Position numbers and translations under genes: made by a program. Below the pieces are notes generated by a model. The model worked only from the letters and a program-made list of their open reading frames with translations. It made no database searches and was not told the origin of the DNA. Positions 33,104-42,778 of a DNA stretch of 64,000 nucleotides are shown here, in pieces. This DNA is from Paenalcaligenes hermetiae (lineage in GTDB: Bacteria > Pseudomonadota > Gammaproteobacteria > Burkholderiales > Burkholderiaceae_B). The stretch's first letter is position 1; each line of letters starts with the position of its first letter. The stretch covers positions 186,001 through 250,000 of the forward strand of contig NZ_BAABKD010000011.1 in NCBI RefSeq assembly GCF_039543645.1, in the 5' to 3' direction.

Positions 33104-34408
33104 TCAATGCAACTTAATGCGGGGGGCAGAGCGTTTCAGCAATAAGCGCCCTAGCGCTAGACTAAACGTACGCAGCACCCCCAACACGGCAGCATGATGC
33201 ATCAGGTGTAGGCTCATATACATCATGCGTGCTACCAGGCCCTCTACAAACCAACTTTTCCCTGATAACACCCCCATCAAGCTTCCTACGCCTTTAGAGT
33301 GCCCTACGGCCACTAAAGAACCATAGTCTTTATAGGTAAAAGGTGCCGTATGGCTTTGCCCTTTTATTTTTGCGTCCAAAACACGCCGTAAATAATTAGC
33401 TTGTTGGTGCGCCACCTGAGCTCGGGCGGGAAGATAAGCATCCTCTCCCACCCATGGCGCTTGCGCACAATCGCCCATTGCATAAATCGATGGGTCCACT
33501 GTTTCTAAGCGCTCATTGACCACTAATTGATGAATCCGATTCGTCTCCAGGCCCAGTGTTGTTAAAAACACAGGTGCCTGTATGCCAGCAGCCCATACAC
33601 ACAAGTCCGCCGCATAGCATTCACCATTTTGATCAACCAACTGGTTCGCTTGCACCTCTGTTACGCGCACGCCTGTGCGTACCGTAATCCCACGATCATG
33701 CAATAACTGTGTGGCACGTGCAGACAACTCGGGGGGTAATGCCGCCAAAATACGGTCGGCCCCTTCGATAAGAGTGATGGATAAATGTCGTTCAGGCGTA
33801 AAAGTATTTGCGCCATAAAAATGTAAGCTTGCCACGGCTTCGGTTAGCTCTGCGGCTAATTCCACCCCTGTTGCTCCACCTCCAACAATTGCAATACGCA
33901 CCGGCTCAGCCGTTGTATCCACAGCTGCGGTGCCTTGATGCTGTGTTAACGCATGAAGCAACTGCATGCGAAAATGCTCAGCCTGTGCTGTCGCATCCAA
34001 AGTAATAGCGTGTTCAGCCGCACCAGGAGTATTGAAAAAATTAGACTTACTCCCCACAGCTATCACCAATGTGCCATACGCGATGGTACGTGCGGGAAAA
34101 AGTGTTTGCCCGGCCTCATTTTGTGCTGCCGCAACATGAATAACTTTCTTTTCTCTGTCCAGTCCTTCTAAAGCACCTAAAATAAACGTAAAGTGACAAT
34201 CACGGGCTAACATAAAATATGACAAGCCCTCGCGATGAATATCCAGTGTGCCCGCCGCCACCTCATGTAAAGAAGGCTTCCAGATATGATCGGTGTCCTT
34301 ATCCACCAAATACACCTTATCAGGCCCATGCTTACGCCCTAACTTGGCGGCTAACTCTAACCCCCCCGCACCACCACCAATAATCACTATAGGTGTGACT
34401 GTATTCAC
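33104..34408 (-). CDS. ndh: Type II NADH dehydrogenase-like FAD oxidoreductase
   Basis: A 434-residue pyridine nucleotide-disulfide oxidoreductase family enzyme of the NDH-2 group, which passes electrons from NADH to quinone at the inner membrane without pumping protons. FAD motif IVIIGGGAGGLELAAKLG (about 7-24), NADH motif IAIVGGGATGVELAAEL (about 175-190), and YAMGDCAQAPW for flavin binding. The amphipathic C-terminus (about 395-434) probably anchors it. A GTG start at 34408 is chosen: AAGGAG lies 6 bases upstream, while the ATG at 34435 has no ribosome binding site. The stop touches the smpB stop. Confidence 0.88.
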   Translation of the reverse strand: MNTVTPIVIIGGGAGGLELAAKLGRKHGPDKVYLVDKDTDHIWKPSLHEVAAGTLDIHREGLSYFMLARDCHFTFILGALEGLDREKKVIHVAAAQNEAGQTLFPARTIAYGTLVIAVGSKSNFFNTPGAAEHAITLDATAQAEHFRMQLLHALTQHQGTAAVDTTAEPVRIAIVGGGATGVELAAELTEAVASLHFYGANTFTPERHLSITLIEGADRILAALPPELSARATQLLHDRGITVRTGVRVTEVQANQLVDQNGECYAADLCVWAAGIQAPVFLTTLGLETNRIHQLVVNERLETVDPSIYAMGDCAQAPWVGEDAYLPARAQVAHQQANYLRRVLDAKIKGQSHTAPFTYKDYGSLVAVGHSKGVGSLMGVLSGKSWFVEGLVARMMYMSLHLMHHAAVLGVLRTFSLALGRLLLKRSAPRIKLH

Positions 34409-34484
34409 TCGCAACTCCTTTTCTTTATATTTCATTGCTTTTTATTATGCGGCATTGAAAAGCTCTTGCCTAGCAGCAAAAGTA

Positions 34485-34512
34485 AATAGCCACCTCGTAC
34501 GAGGTGGCTATT
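34485..34512 (-). terminator. 28-base perfect palindrome after ppsA
   Basis: AATAGCCACCTCGT followed by its exact reverse complement lies 27 bases after the ppsA stop and between ppsA and the start of ndh. On the minus strand it is followed by TACTTTTGC, a modest T-tract, so it can end ppsA transcription. The uninterrupted stem would form a hairpin with a small loop. Confidence 0.75.
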
Positions 34513-34538
34513 ACCTACAGAATAAGCGCTTTAGCTTT

Positions 34539-36902
34539 TTATTTTGCTAAACGCTGCCAAGTATCTACAACCGTATCTGGGTTCAAGGAAATAGATATAA
34601 TTCCCTCGTCACGTAACCATTCGGCTAGATCAGGGTGATCACTTGGACCTTGACCACAAATCCCCACGTATTTACCCGCTTTACGACATGCTTGAATGGC
34701 ACGGCTTAGCATGAATTTTACCGCCGCATCACGCTCGTCAAAATCATCGGCTAATAGCTCCATACCGGAATCTCGGTCTAAGCCCAAAGTCAACTGCGTC
34801 ATATCGTTAGAACCGATGGAGAAACCATCAAAATACTGTAGGAACTCGTCGGCTAAGATAGCATTAGAGGGAACTTCGCACATCATGATTAGGCGCAATC
34901 CATTTTTACCGCGCTCTAAACCGTTTTCTGCTAATAAGTTCACCACTTTTTCTGCTTGCGTTAAGGTACGCACAAAAGGCACCATAATTTCTACGTTAGT
35001 GAGCCCCATCTCATCGCGTACTTTTTTCAACGCCTCACATTCCATACGGAAACACTCTTGGAAGTCCTCAGAAATGTAACGTGCGGCACCACGGAACCCT
35101 AGCATCGGGTTCTCTTCCTCGGGCTCGTAGCGTGATCCACCCACCAATTTGCGGTATTCATTCGACTTAAAGTCTGACATACGCACAATGACGGTTTTTG
35201 GATAGAATGCCGCTGCTAGTGTTGCCACCCCTTCGGCCAGTTTTTCCACAAAAAACGCACGCGGGCTCGCGTAGCCACGAGCGGCGGACTCTACGGCTTT
35301 TTTCAGATCAGCATCCACATTGGGGTAATCTAATACCGCTTTGGGGTGAATCGCAATGTTGTTGTTAATGATGAACTCTAAACGCGCTAAGCCAACACCA
35401 TCATTTGGGATTTGTGCAAAATCAAACGCGAGTTGTGGGTTACCCACGTTCATCATGACCTTCATGCCAATCTCGGGCATTTCCCCCCAGCTAACCTCTT
35501 CGATTTCGGTTTCGAGTAGGCCATCATAAATACGACCTTCGTCCCCTTCGGCACATGACACAGTAACCTCTTGGCCCTCTTTGAGCACATCGGTTGCATC
35601 GCCACAGCCTACCACCGCAGGGATACCTAGTTCACGTGCAATAATTGCGGCGTGACATGTGCGCCCACCACGATTTGTCACAATCGCAGACGCCAGTTTC
35701 ATCACGGGCTCCCAGTTTGGATCGGTCATATCCGTGACAAGTACATCACCGGCTTGAACATGATGCATTTCGCTAGCATCACCCACTAAGCGGACTTTAC
35801 CTGAACCGATTTTTTGCCCAATCGCACGCCCTGTTACTAGGACTTCGCCGGTGGCTTTGAGCTTATAACGCTCTTGAACATCACTGTTGCCTAATTGGGA
35901 TTTAACGGTTTCCGGACGCGCTTGCAGGATATAAATCTTGCCATCAATACCATCACGACCCCACTCGATATCCATAGGGCGCTCATAGTGTTTTTCAATA
36001 ATCATGGCATAGCGCGCTAGCTCAATGACCTCATCATCAGTCAATGAGTAACGGTTACGCTCAGAGACTGGAACTTCGACAGTACGTACGGCTTCGCCGC
36101 TTTCACGCTTTTCGTCAAATTCCATGCGTAGGAGTTTGGAGCCAATACGACGGCTAATAATGGCATCATGTCCAGCAGCCAATGAAGGCTTAAAGACATA
36201 AAATTCGTCTGGGTTAACAGCGCCCTGTACAACCGTTTCGCCCAAACCATAAGCTGAGGTGATAAAGACTACGTCTTTAAAGCCAGACTCGGTATCAATG
36301 GTAAACATGACCCCAGAGCTGCCTTTATCCGAGCGCACCATGCGCTGAACCCCAGCAGAGATGGCCACGTCTTCGTGCGCAAAACCTTTGTGAACACGAT
36401 AAGAAATCGCACGGTCGTTGTATAAAGAAGCAAACACAAGGTGGATTTTTTCTAAGACATCATCAATACCCACCACGTTAAGGTAACTTTCCTGTTGCCC
36501 GGCAAAAGACGCATCGGGTAAGTCTTCAGCTGTTGCCGAAGAACGCACTGCAAAAGAACCTTTGCCATCCGCATCAAGCTTGGCAAATGCCTCACGGATT
36601 TGTTGCTCAAGCTCAGCAGGGAAAGGGGTTTCGATGATCCACTGGCGGATTTGTGAGCCGGCCTCGGCTAAAGCACGCACATCATCGGGGTCCAGTGTTG
36701 CTAAGCGGTCTTCAATACGCTTATCGAGATTGTCGGCACGTAAAAACTGACGGAATGCTTCTGCCGTGGTGGCAAAACCACCTGGTACCCGCACTCCAGC
36801 AGAAGAAAGCTGGCTAATCATCTCGCCCAAAGAGGCGTTTTTACCACCCACAATTTCGACGTCTGTCATGCGCAGCGTCTCGAAAGGCAATACATAAGAC
36901 AT
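34539..36902 (-). CDS. ppsA: Phosphoenolpyruvate synthase
   Basis: A 787-residue ATP-dependent PEP synthase (pyruvate + ATP + H2O to PEP + AMP + Pi), used for gluconeogenesis. N-terminal ATP-grasp-like PPDK domain (1-340), the phosphohistidine loop GGRTCHAAIIARELGIPAVVG near 415-435, and the C-terminal PEP/pyruvate TIM barrel with NPMLGFRGAARY and GSNDMTQLTLGLDRDS. The ATG at 36902 has AAGGTGA 5 bases upstream; the longer ORF starts at a GTG within that site. Divergent from its regulator ppsR, as in other proteobacteria. Confidence 0.96.
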   Translation of the reverse strand: MSYVLPFETLRMTDVEIVGGKNASLGEMISQLSSAGVRVPGGFATTAEAFRQFLRADNLDKRIEDRLATLDPDDVRALAEAGSQIRQWIIETPFPAELEQQIREAFAKLDADGKGSFAVRSSATAEDLPDASFAGQQESYLNVVGIDDVLEKIHLVFASLYNDRAISYRVHKGFAHEDVAISAGVQRMVRSDKGSSGVMFTIDTESGFKDVVFITSAYGLGETVVQGAVNPDEFYVFKPSLAAGHDAIISRRIGSKLLRMEFDEKRESGEAVRTVEVPVSERNRYSLTDDEVIELARYAMIIEKHYERPMDIEWGRDGIDGKIYILQARPETVKSQLGNSDVQERYKLKATGEVLVTGRAIGQKIGSGKVRLVGDASEMHHVQAGDVLVTDMTDPNWEPVMKLASAIVTNRGGRTCHAAIIARELGIPAVVGCGDATDVLKEGQEVTVSCAEGDEGRIYDGLLETEIEEVSWGEMPEIGMKVMMNVGNPQLAFDFAQIPNDGVGLARLEFIINNNIAIHPKAVLDYPNVDADLKKAVESAARGYASPRAFFVEKLAEGVATLAAAFYPKTVIVRMSDFKSNEYRKLVGGSRYEPEEENPMLGFRGAARYISEDFQECFRMECEALKKVRDEMGLTNVEIMVPFVRTLTQAEKVVNLLAENGLERGKNGLRLIMMCEVPSNAILADEFLQYFDGFSIGSNDMTQLTLGLDRDSGMELLADDFDERDAAVKFMLSRAIQACRKAGKYVGICGQGPSDHPDLAEWLRDEGIISISLNPDTVVDTWQRLAK

Positions 36903-37052
36903 AAAAGTCACCTTAAAAGAATAAAAAGCAAGTTTGTGTAATACATTAAGGCTTATGATTAAAATGTATTAGGCAAACCTGCCTTGATTAGCAACGCGAT
37001 GGTTGGTACTCTTTGCGATTGTACCGTTTATCGCCTTTGTGTGTACTTTAAT

Positions 37053-37886
37053 ATGACTAATTCCCCTATAGAGCGTACTGTTTTTGTGGTTTCTGATAGT
37101 ACAGGCATTACTGCCGAAACCTTCAGCCACTCGGTTTTATCACAGTTTCAGCAATTTGAGTTCCAAGCCGTACGGGTTCCTTTTATTGATACCATCGAAA
37201 AAGCCCAAGACGTCACCGCCCGCATCAACCGTTGTTTTGAAGAAACAGGGGTTAAACCACTGGTATTTAGCACACTGGTTGACCCAAAAATGGCACGTGT
37301 TGTAGGTTCGGCAAATTGTATTTTCATGGATTTGTTTGGTAGCTTTGTGCGCCACATCGAGCGAGCTTTAGGTGTAAAAGCGGATCGCTCCGTTGGACGC
37401 TCACACAGCAATGTCATGTCTAAACAATACAGCAACCGTATCGAGGCCATTAATTTCAGTTTGGCTCATGATGATGGCCAGCTCGTCAATGGCCTCGAAC
37501 AAGCTGATGTGATTTTAGTAGGGGTTTCGCGCTGTGGCAAGACACCTACTAGCCTCTATTTAGCCATGCAATACGGGGTCAAAGCGGCAAACTACCCGCT
37601 GATCCCAGATGACTTTGAACGCGGCGCTTTACCGGCCTCTCTAGTGCCCTATAGAAAAAAACTTTTTGGTTTATCTATTCACCCTGAGCGTTTGGCCGAA
37701 GTACGACACGAACGCCGCCCAAACAGTACCTATGCTTCATTAAAACAATGTATTAACGAGGTTGCCGAAGCGGAACGCTTAATGCGCTTAGAAAATATCC
37801 CATGGCTCTCTACCACTACACGCTCTATTGAAGAAATCTCCACCAAAATCTTAGATGAGGTCGGACTCAACAAACGTATTTATTAA
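37053..37886 (+). CDS. ppsR: PEP synthase regulatory protein (kinase/pyrophosphorylase)
   Basis: A 277-residue bifunctional ADP-dependent kinase/Pi-dependent pyrophosphorylase (DUF299) that inactivates and reactivates PpsA by threonine phosphorylation. P-loop GVSRCGKTPTSLYLAMQYG (about 151-169). It begins ERTVFVVSDSTGITAETFSHSVLSQF. The ATG at 37053 gives the family start; the longer ORF to 36984 adds 23 unrelated residues. Divergent from ppsA. The stop overlaps the stop of the convergent trmH-family gene. Confidence 0.94.
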   Translation: MTNSPIERTVFVVSDSTGITAETFSHSVLSQFQQFEFQAVRVPFIDTIEKAQDVTARINRCFEETGVKPLVFSTLVDPKMARVVGSANCIFMDLFGSFVRHIERALGVKADRSVGRSHSNVMSKQYSNRIEAINFSLAHDDGQLVNGLEQADVILVGVSRCGKTPTSLYLAMQYGVKAANYPLIPDDFERGALPASLVPYRKKLFGLSIHPERLAEVRHERRPNSTYASLKQCINEVAEAERLMRLENIPWLSTTTRSIEEISTKILDEVGLNKRIY

Positions 37887-38665
37887 TTAACCCCGTGCTG
37901 ACGGCGGTGCTCAAATAAACACACCGCTGCAGCCACGGCCACATTCAATGACTCCACAGCAGTACTCTGGGGAATATACACCGCTTGAGAGGCCGCCTGC
38001 AGCAACGCTGGTGCTACCCCCTGCCCTTCATTACCAAAGGCCCATGCCACGCTTGGTGGTAATTTCATGGTGTATAAAGATTGTGCTTGTTCTAGGGCCG
38101 TGACATAAAGAGGAACACACAAGCGTTCCAAAAAATCATCAATGCTCACATTCTCATAGAGCTGTAACGCAAAATGCGCTCCTTGAGCGCTACGTAACAC
38201 TTTTTGTGACCAGACCGCCGCGCACCCCGGCGATAAGTACACGGCATCAATCCCAGCTGCAGCAACCGTACGTAATAATGTGCCTACATTGCCTGGATCT
38301 TGAACCCGATCTAGATAGACACAGCTATGATGTATCGTCTGCCCTAAAACGTGTTCAGGCATGGCCGCCACAGCTCCAACCCCTTGCCCATGCTCTACTT
38401 GAGATAATTGACGCATTAAAGCCGAAGGGAGCTGTATTATCTGCTGTGCTGGCACTCGTTTAATCAACTGCTGTAGCTCTTGATCCAGCTCCAAGCGCTC
38501 TGCATCCACCCACAACTGTGCAACCTCATAGCCTCTATCAAGCCACGCCTGACAAAGATGAATGCCTTCTAGCCATACCCAAGTCTCTCGTCCTACTTTA
38601 CGACCTTGGGCAATACGCAACGCTTTTTTATATAAGGGATTATCTTTAGATTGGATCTGTTTCAT
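37883..38665 (-). CDS. SpoU/TrmH-family RNA 2'-O-methyltransferase
   Basis: A 260-residue SPOUT methyltransferase. An N-terminal substrate-binding domain (about 1-95) precedes the knot domain: DRVQDPGNVGTLLRTVAAAG (motif 1, with the Asn and catalytic Arg), AWAFGNEGQGV (motif 2) and VYIPQSTAVESLNVAVAAAVCL (motif 3). It resembles the TsnR/YsgA group of rRNA methyltransferases; the target nucleotide is unknown. The ATG at 38665 overlaps the rnhB stop (ATGA); the longer reading starts at TTG. Last gene of the large bam-lpx operon direction. Confidence 0.88.
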   Translation of the reverse strand: MKQIQSKDNPLYKKALRIAQGRKVGRETWVWLEGIHLCQAWLDRGYEVAQLWVDAERLELDQELQQLIKRVPAQQIIQLPSALMRQLSQVEHGQGVGAVAAMPEHVLGQTIHHSCVYLDRVQDPGNVGTLLRTVAAAGIDAVYLSPGCAAVWSQKVLRSAQGAHFALQLYENVSIDDFLERLCVPLYVTALEQAQSLYTMKLPPSVAWAFGNEGQGVAPALLQAASQAVYIPQSTAVESLNVAVAAAVCLFEHRRQHGVN

Positions 38666-39264
38666 GAGGCTTGCCAATTTTTAATGGGCGCAAAACTACG
38701 ACGATGTTCTGGGCATGGTCCATATTGAGCTAAGCGCTCAAGATGCAGCTTCGTGCCATAGCCTTTGTGCTGATCAAATCCATATTGTGGGTACTGCTCA
38801 TGCATCACCATACAAGCCTGATCACGAGCAGTTTTCGCCAAAATAGAAGCCGCAGAAATAGCAGGCACCAGCGCATCTCCTTTGATTACGGCACGCGCTG
38901 GCGCTGGTAGCTCTTCTGGCACTCGATTACCATCAATCAACACCCAATCAGGGCGCATAGGCAACTGTTGACAAGCCCTCTGCATAGCTAAAAGCGTTGC
39001 TTGCAATATATTTAACTGATCAATTTCCTCAGTGTTAGCACTGGCTATACACCATGCTAAGGCTTGTGCTTTAATTTGCTCCGCCAGTGTTTCACGACGC
39101 TTAGCACTCAGTTTTTTTGAATCAGTCAGTGCAATAATAGGCTGCGCGGGATCAAGAATCACCGCTGCTGCAAAAACGGGCCCTGCTAATGGACCGCGCC
39201 CTGCTTCATCTACCCCCGCTATCGCTGTATATTGGGTCAATAAACGTTGTAAATCATCTTCCAT
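38662..39264 (-). CDS. rnhB: Ribonuclease HII
   Basis: A 200-residue RNase HII that removes ribonucleotides from DNA. N-terminal motif GVDEAGRGPLAGPVFAAAV (first Asp-Glu pair), third carboxylate in VLIDGNRVPE, and ISAASILAKTARDQ; the tail FDQHKGYGTKLHLERLAQYGPCPEHRRSF is family-typical. The start overlaps the end of lpxB by 11 bases. It is in the lpxB-rnhB order common in betaproteobacteria. Confidence 0.95.
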   Translation of the reverse strand: MEDDLQRLLTQYTAIAGVDEAGRGPLAGPVFAAAVILDPAQPIIALTDSKKLSAKRRETLAEQIKAQALAWCIASANTEEIDQLNILQATLLAMQRACQQLPMRPDWVLIDGNRVPEELPAPARAVIKGDALVPAISAASILAKTARDQACMVMHEQYPQYGFDQHKGYGTKLHLERLAQYGPCPEHRRSFAPIKNWQAS

Positions 39265-40432
39265 GGGCTAACTCTACAATTTTTTCTGCAGCAAGACGCG
39301 GTGTATCTAAACATAAGCTCTGGTGTATCTGCACAAAGCGCTCAGCCACCTGATCCGCCCATGCTTGATCAAAAAGCGCTTTTTCTGTTGCTTTCATCAA
39401 TTTTTCTGGCGTGGCCTCGTCTTGTAATAATTCAGGTACCACAAAATCCTGCGCCAAAATATTAGGCAAGCCCACCCATGGAGTAAGAGGTCGACTTAAT
39501 CCAGATTGCCATGCCATCAATCGTCGCATCCAGGGTGATAACACATAAGAAATCACCATAGGACGCTTAAATAGCATTGCCTCCAGTGTTGCGGTCCCAC
39601 TAGCCACTAACAAAGCATCAGCCGCCTCCATTGCCTCCCACGCTACAGGCTGTGTACGCACCTGATGTGTAGCCGTAGACAATAGGTGTAAGTGAGATAC
39701 TGGATATTGCGACAACAAGGCGCGAAACTCTTTTTCGCGTTGCGCATTCACCATAGGTACAACTATCTGCAAATCAGGATGAGCCTGTTGTAGGCGTTGC
39801 ACAGTTTGCAAGAAGCGTGGTGCAAGCAATGCAATTTCACTACGACGACTTCCTGGTAATAACGCCAGTACCTTGGCATTTTCTGCCAAACCCAAACGCT
39901 GTCGTGCCGCAGCTTTATTCGGCACCAATGGAATATTTTGCGCTAATGGATGCCCCACACAGGTAACAGGAATACCCTCTTTTTCGTAAATAGGCACTTC
40001 GAAGGGAAATAATACCAACATGTGGGAAACTGCTTGGCGGATTTTATGGATTCGCTCATAACGCCATGCCCAAATAGAAGGCCCGACAAACTGTACTGTA
40101 GGGATGCCGCGCTTATGCAATTTGGCTTCTAAACGTAAGTTAAAATCTGGTGCATCAATACCTACAAATACATCAGGCGGTTGCGCCTGCCAACGCCCAG
40201 CACTTCCATAGTAAGAGCGTAAAATTTTCGGTAGTGCACGAAACACATCGGTATAGCCAAATACGCTTAATGTATCCATGCTATACCAGGTTTCCAAGCC
40301 TTCTGCCTGCATGTAAGGGCCGCCTATGCCAGAAAAATGCGCTTGAGGTTCAAGCGCATGGATTCCCTGCATAATACGACCCGCTAACAAGTCTCCCGAC
40401 GGCTCACCAGCAACCATGCCGATTTGTATCAT
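39254..40432 (-). CDS. lpxB: Lipid-A-disaccharide synthase
   Basis: A 392-residue GT19 glycosyltransferase that joins UDP-diacylglucosamine and lipid X. N-terminal GEPSGDLLAGRIM and GIGGPYMQAEG, and C-terminal LPGSRRSEI and ASGTATLEAML are diagnostic. Peripheral to the inner membrane. Its ATG overlaps the lpxA stop (ATGA). Confidence 0.95.
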   Translation of the reverse strand: MIQIGMVAGEPSGDLLAGRIMQGIHALEPQAHFSGIGGPYMQAEGLETWYSMDTLSVFGYTDVFRALPKILRSYYGSAGRWQAQPPDVFVGIDAPDFNLRLEAKLHKRGIPTVQFVGPSIWAWRYERIHKIRQAVSHMLVLFPFEVPIYEKEGIPVTCVGHPLAQNIPLVPNKAAARQRLGLAENAKVLALLPGSRRSEIALLAPRFLQTVQRLQQAHPDLQIVVPMVNAQREKEFRALLSQYPVSHLHLLSTATHQVRTQPVAWEAMEAADALLVASGTATLEAMLFKRPMVISYVLSPWMRRLMAWQSGLSRPLTPWVGLPNILAQDFVVPELLQDEATPEKLMKATEKALFDQAWADQVAERFVQIHQSLCLDTPRLAAEKIVELAHGR

Positions 40433-41217
40433 GGGCGTACAATACCCCGATTAGACTGTGCTAAGAATGTTGTAAAGAGCTGCACCGCTGCTCGTTGCTC
40501 CTGATCTTGTCCCAGTTGATGTATCTGCTCAAGGGCTTGCTCTACTGTTAACTGCCGTCGATACAATAAGCGATAAGCATCTTTAATGCATTTAATACTG
40601 GCTGGCGTAAAGCCACGTCGTTTTAAACCCTCGGCATTAATCCCACTTGGTCGAAATGGGTCCCCCGTGCCAATCACATAAGGTGGGATATCTTGGCGCA
40701 CAGAGCTGGTACCACCTACCATCGCATGTGCTCCGATACGCACAAACTGATGTACCGCAGACAAGCCCCCTAAAATCGCCCAATCCCCAATATGAATATG
40801 CCCAGCGAGCTGTACACTGTTAGCGATGATCGTATGATTGCCAACCTGACAATCATGTGCAATATGCACATACGCCATGATCCAGTTATCATCACCCACA
40901 CGAGTAACCCCTACGTCCTGCACAGTACCGGTATTAATCGTTACGTACTCACGAATGGTATTGCCATCACCAATTTCTAGGCGCGTAGACTCTCCTGCAT
41001 ACTTTTTATCTTGTGGTATGCCGCCAATAGAACAAAAGCGATAAAAATGGTTATTTTCGCCTATAGTTGTATGGCCATCGATGACACAATGTGGACCTAT
41101 TATCGTACCGGCACCAATGGTGACATGCTCACCAATAATACTGTACGCGCCGATTTCCACATCATCCGCAATCACAGCGCCTTTAGCCACAATGGCGGTA
41201 GGATGAATGCGACCCAT
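40429..41217 (-). CDS. lpxA: Acyl-ACP:UDP-GlcNAc O-acyltransferase
   Basis: A 262-residue trimeric left-handed beta-helix enzyme, first step of lipid A synthesis. The hexapeptide repeats run from residue 4 to about 185, and the catalytic His is in IMAYVHIAHDCQVGNH (about 125). The C-terminal helical part is as in LpxA. The start at 41217 follows the fabZ stop by one base; a longer start at 41235 overlaps fabZ and adds six non-family residues. Confidence 0.95.
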   Translation of the reverse strand: MGRIHPTAIVAKGAVIADDVEIGAYSIIGEHVTIGAGTIIGPHCVIDGHTTIGENNHFYRFCSIGGIPQDKKYAGESTRLEIGDGNTIREYVTINTGTVQDVGVTRVGDDNWIMAYVHIAHDCQVGNHTIIANSVQLAGHIHIGDWAILGGLSAVHQFVRIGAHAMVGGTSSVRQDIPPYVIGTGDPFRPSGINAEGLKRRGFTPASIKCIKDAYRLLYRRQLTVEQALEQIHQLGQDQEQRAAVQLFTTFLAQSNRGIVRP

Positions 41218-41218
41218 C

Positions 41219-41674
41219 TTATTTATCCAATACACGAATAGCGCACATCAACTTAGCCTCGGCCACTACTTGATCATCCACCAAGGCTTTAGCTGTATAT
41301 TTGCACATAACACGACTAATGCGATCTGCTACTACCTCGAGACGCAACTGATCACCTGGTACGACAGGTTTACGGAAACGCGCCCCGTCGACACCTACTA
41401 AGTAATACGCCACCTTTTGGCTTGCCGGATCAATGTCGGCATCATCCTCAAAAGAAAACAAGGCGGCGGCTTGTGCCATGGCTTCGATAATCAATACCCC
41501 TGGCATTACAGGGTGGTGGGGAAAATGCCCCGTAAAAAAAGGCTCATTGATTGAGACATTTTTGATGGCAACAATACTTTTGCCGGGAACCATTTCAACG
41601 ACCCGATCCACTAACAGCATCGGATAACGATGCGGTAAGCGTTCCATGATCTGTTGTATATCAAGTTCCATCAT
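41219..41674 (-). CDS. fabZ: (3R)-hydroxyacyl-ACP dehydratase
   Basis: A 151-residue hot-dog-fold dehydratase of fatty acid synthesis. Catalytic His and Glu are in TGHFPHHPVMPGVLIIEAMAQ (about 52-72). The gene is between lpxD and lpxA, as in E. coli; it controls the flow of hydroxyacyl-ACP between lipid A and membrane phospholipids. Confidence 0.96.
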   Translation of the reverse strand: MMELDIQQIMERLPHRYPMLLVDRVVEMVPGKSIVAIKNVSINEPFFTGHFPHHPVMPGVLIIEAMAQAAALFSFEDDADIDPASQKVAYYLVGVDGARFRKPVVPGDQLRLEVVADRISRVMCKYTAKALVDDQVVAEAKLMCAIRVLDK

Positions 41675-41690
41675 ATCTTGTTCCTACTTG

Positions 41691-42776
41691 TTATTGTGAT
41701 GTGCTGTTTCGCTCCAATGAGCGCACACGTTTACGTAATTGAGAAAGCTGAGAAATCACAGCGGCATTATGCTGCCAATCTTTGTGCGAAGCATAGGGGT
41801 ATACGCCACTGTAGCGCCCAGCGGTTTTTATCGAAGAGGTAATCGCTGTTCCACCCGAGATCTGCACATGATCCGTAATAGTTAAGTGCCCAGAAATCAT
41901 CGCTGCACCGCCAATAATACAATGCGCACCGATATGGGTAGAGCCCGCAATCCCTACACAAGCCGCAATGGCTGTATGCTCTCCAATATGGACATTATGC
42001 CCAACCATAATTTGGTTATCGAGTTTAACGCCATCTGCAATCACCGTATTATCCAACGCACCCCGATCAACGGTCGTGTTCGCGCCGATTTCGACATCAT
42101 TGCCAATTTCTACGGTTCCAACTTGAGCAATTTTCGCCCAGCCGCCTTGTGGATGGGGAGCAAACCCAAAGCCATCAGCTCCTATCACACACCCACTATG
42201 CAATAGGCAGCGCTCGCCAATTTGCACTTGGTGATACAACGTAACCCGTGGCTGTAAGCGTGTGTTTTTACCGATCTGCGTCCCGGCCCCAACCACACAA
42301 CCTGCACCGATACGGACGTTTTCAGCGAGCACCACATCAGCCTCGATCACGGCATGTGGGCCGATGTGCACATTCGCAGCAATCTGTGCACTCGGGTGAA
42401 TGACGGCAGTGGCATGAATACCGTGCTCTAAAGCCTGCAATCGATGTTGGTCAAACCACTGTGCCAACAAAGCATACATTAAATAGGGCTGCTCAAATAA
42501 CACCACCGCAAAAGCTGGTGGTGTACTTAACTGCGCATACACTTGCTCTGACAAAATTACCGCGGCCGCTTGACAATGTGTCAATTGATCAAAAAGCTGA
42601 GGATTCGATAAAAAGCTGATTTCTACCGAAGAAGCGTGCTGCAGCGAACCAATACCCTGTATTTTAAGTGCCGCACTCGCTGGGTCAGCGAGTGTGGCAG
42701 CTAAGCCTTGTTGCGCCACAAACTCCACCAGTTGTCCCAAGGTGGGCGCTTGATCGGCTGTTAATAGCACCGGCAT
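41691..42776 (-). CDS. lpxD: UDP-3-O-(3-hydroxymyristoyl)glucosamine N-acyltransferase
   Basis: A 361-residue protein: an N-terminal uridine-binding domain (about 1-105), hexapeptide beta-helix repeats (105-300) and a C-terminal helix (LSQLRKRVRSLER). The catalytic His is in DNQIMVGHNVHIGEHT. Third acylation step of lipid A. It follows skp by 2 bases. Confidence 0.95.
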   Translation of the reverse strand: MPVLLTADQAPTLGQLVEFVAQQGLAATLADPASAALKIQGIGSLQHASSVEISFLSNPQLFDQLTHCQAAAVILSEQVYAQLSTPPAFAVVLFEQPYLMYALLAQWFDQHRLQALEHGIHATAVIHPSAQIAANVHIGPHAVIEADVVLAENVRIGAGCVVGAGTQIGKNTRLQPRVTLYHQVQIGERCLLHSGCVIGADGFGFAPHPQGGWAKIAQVGTVEIGNDVEIGANTTVDRGALDNTVIADGVKLDNQIMVGHNVHIGEHTAIAACVGIAGSTHIGAHCIIGGAAMISGHLTITDHVQISGGTAITSSIKTAGRYSGVYPYASHKDWQHNAAVISQLSQLRKRVRSLERNSTSQ

Positions 42777-42778
42777 GT

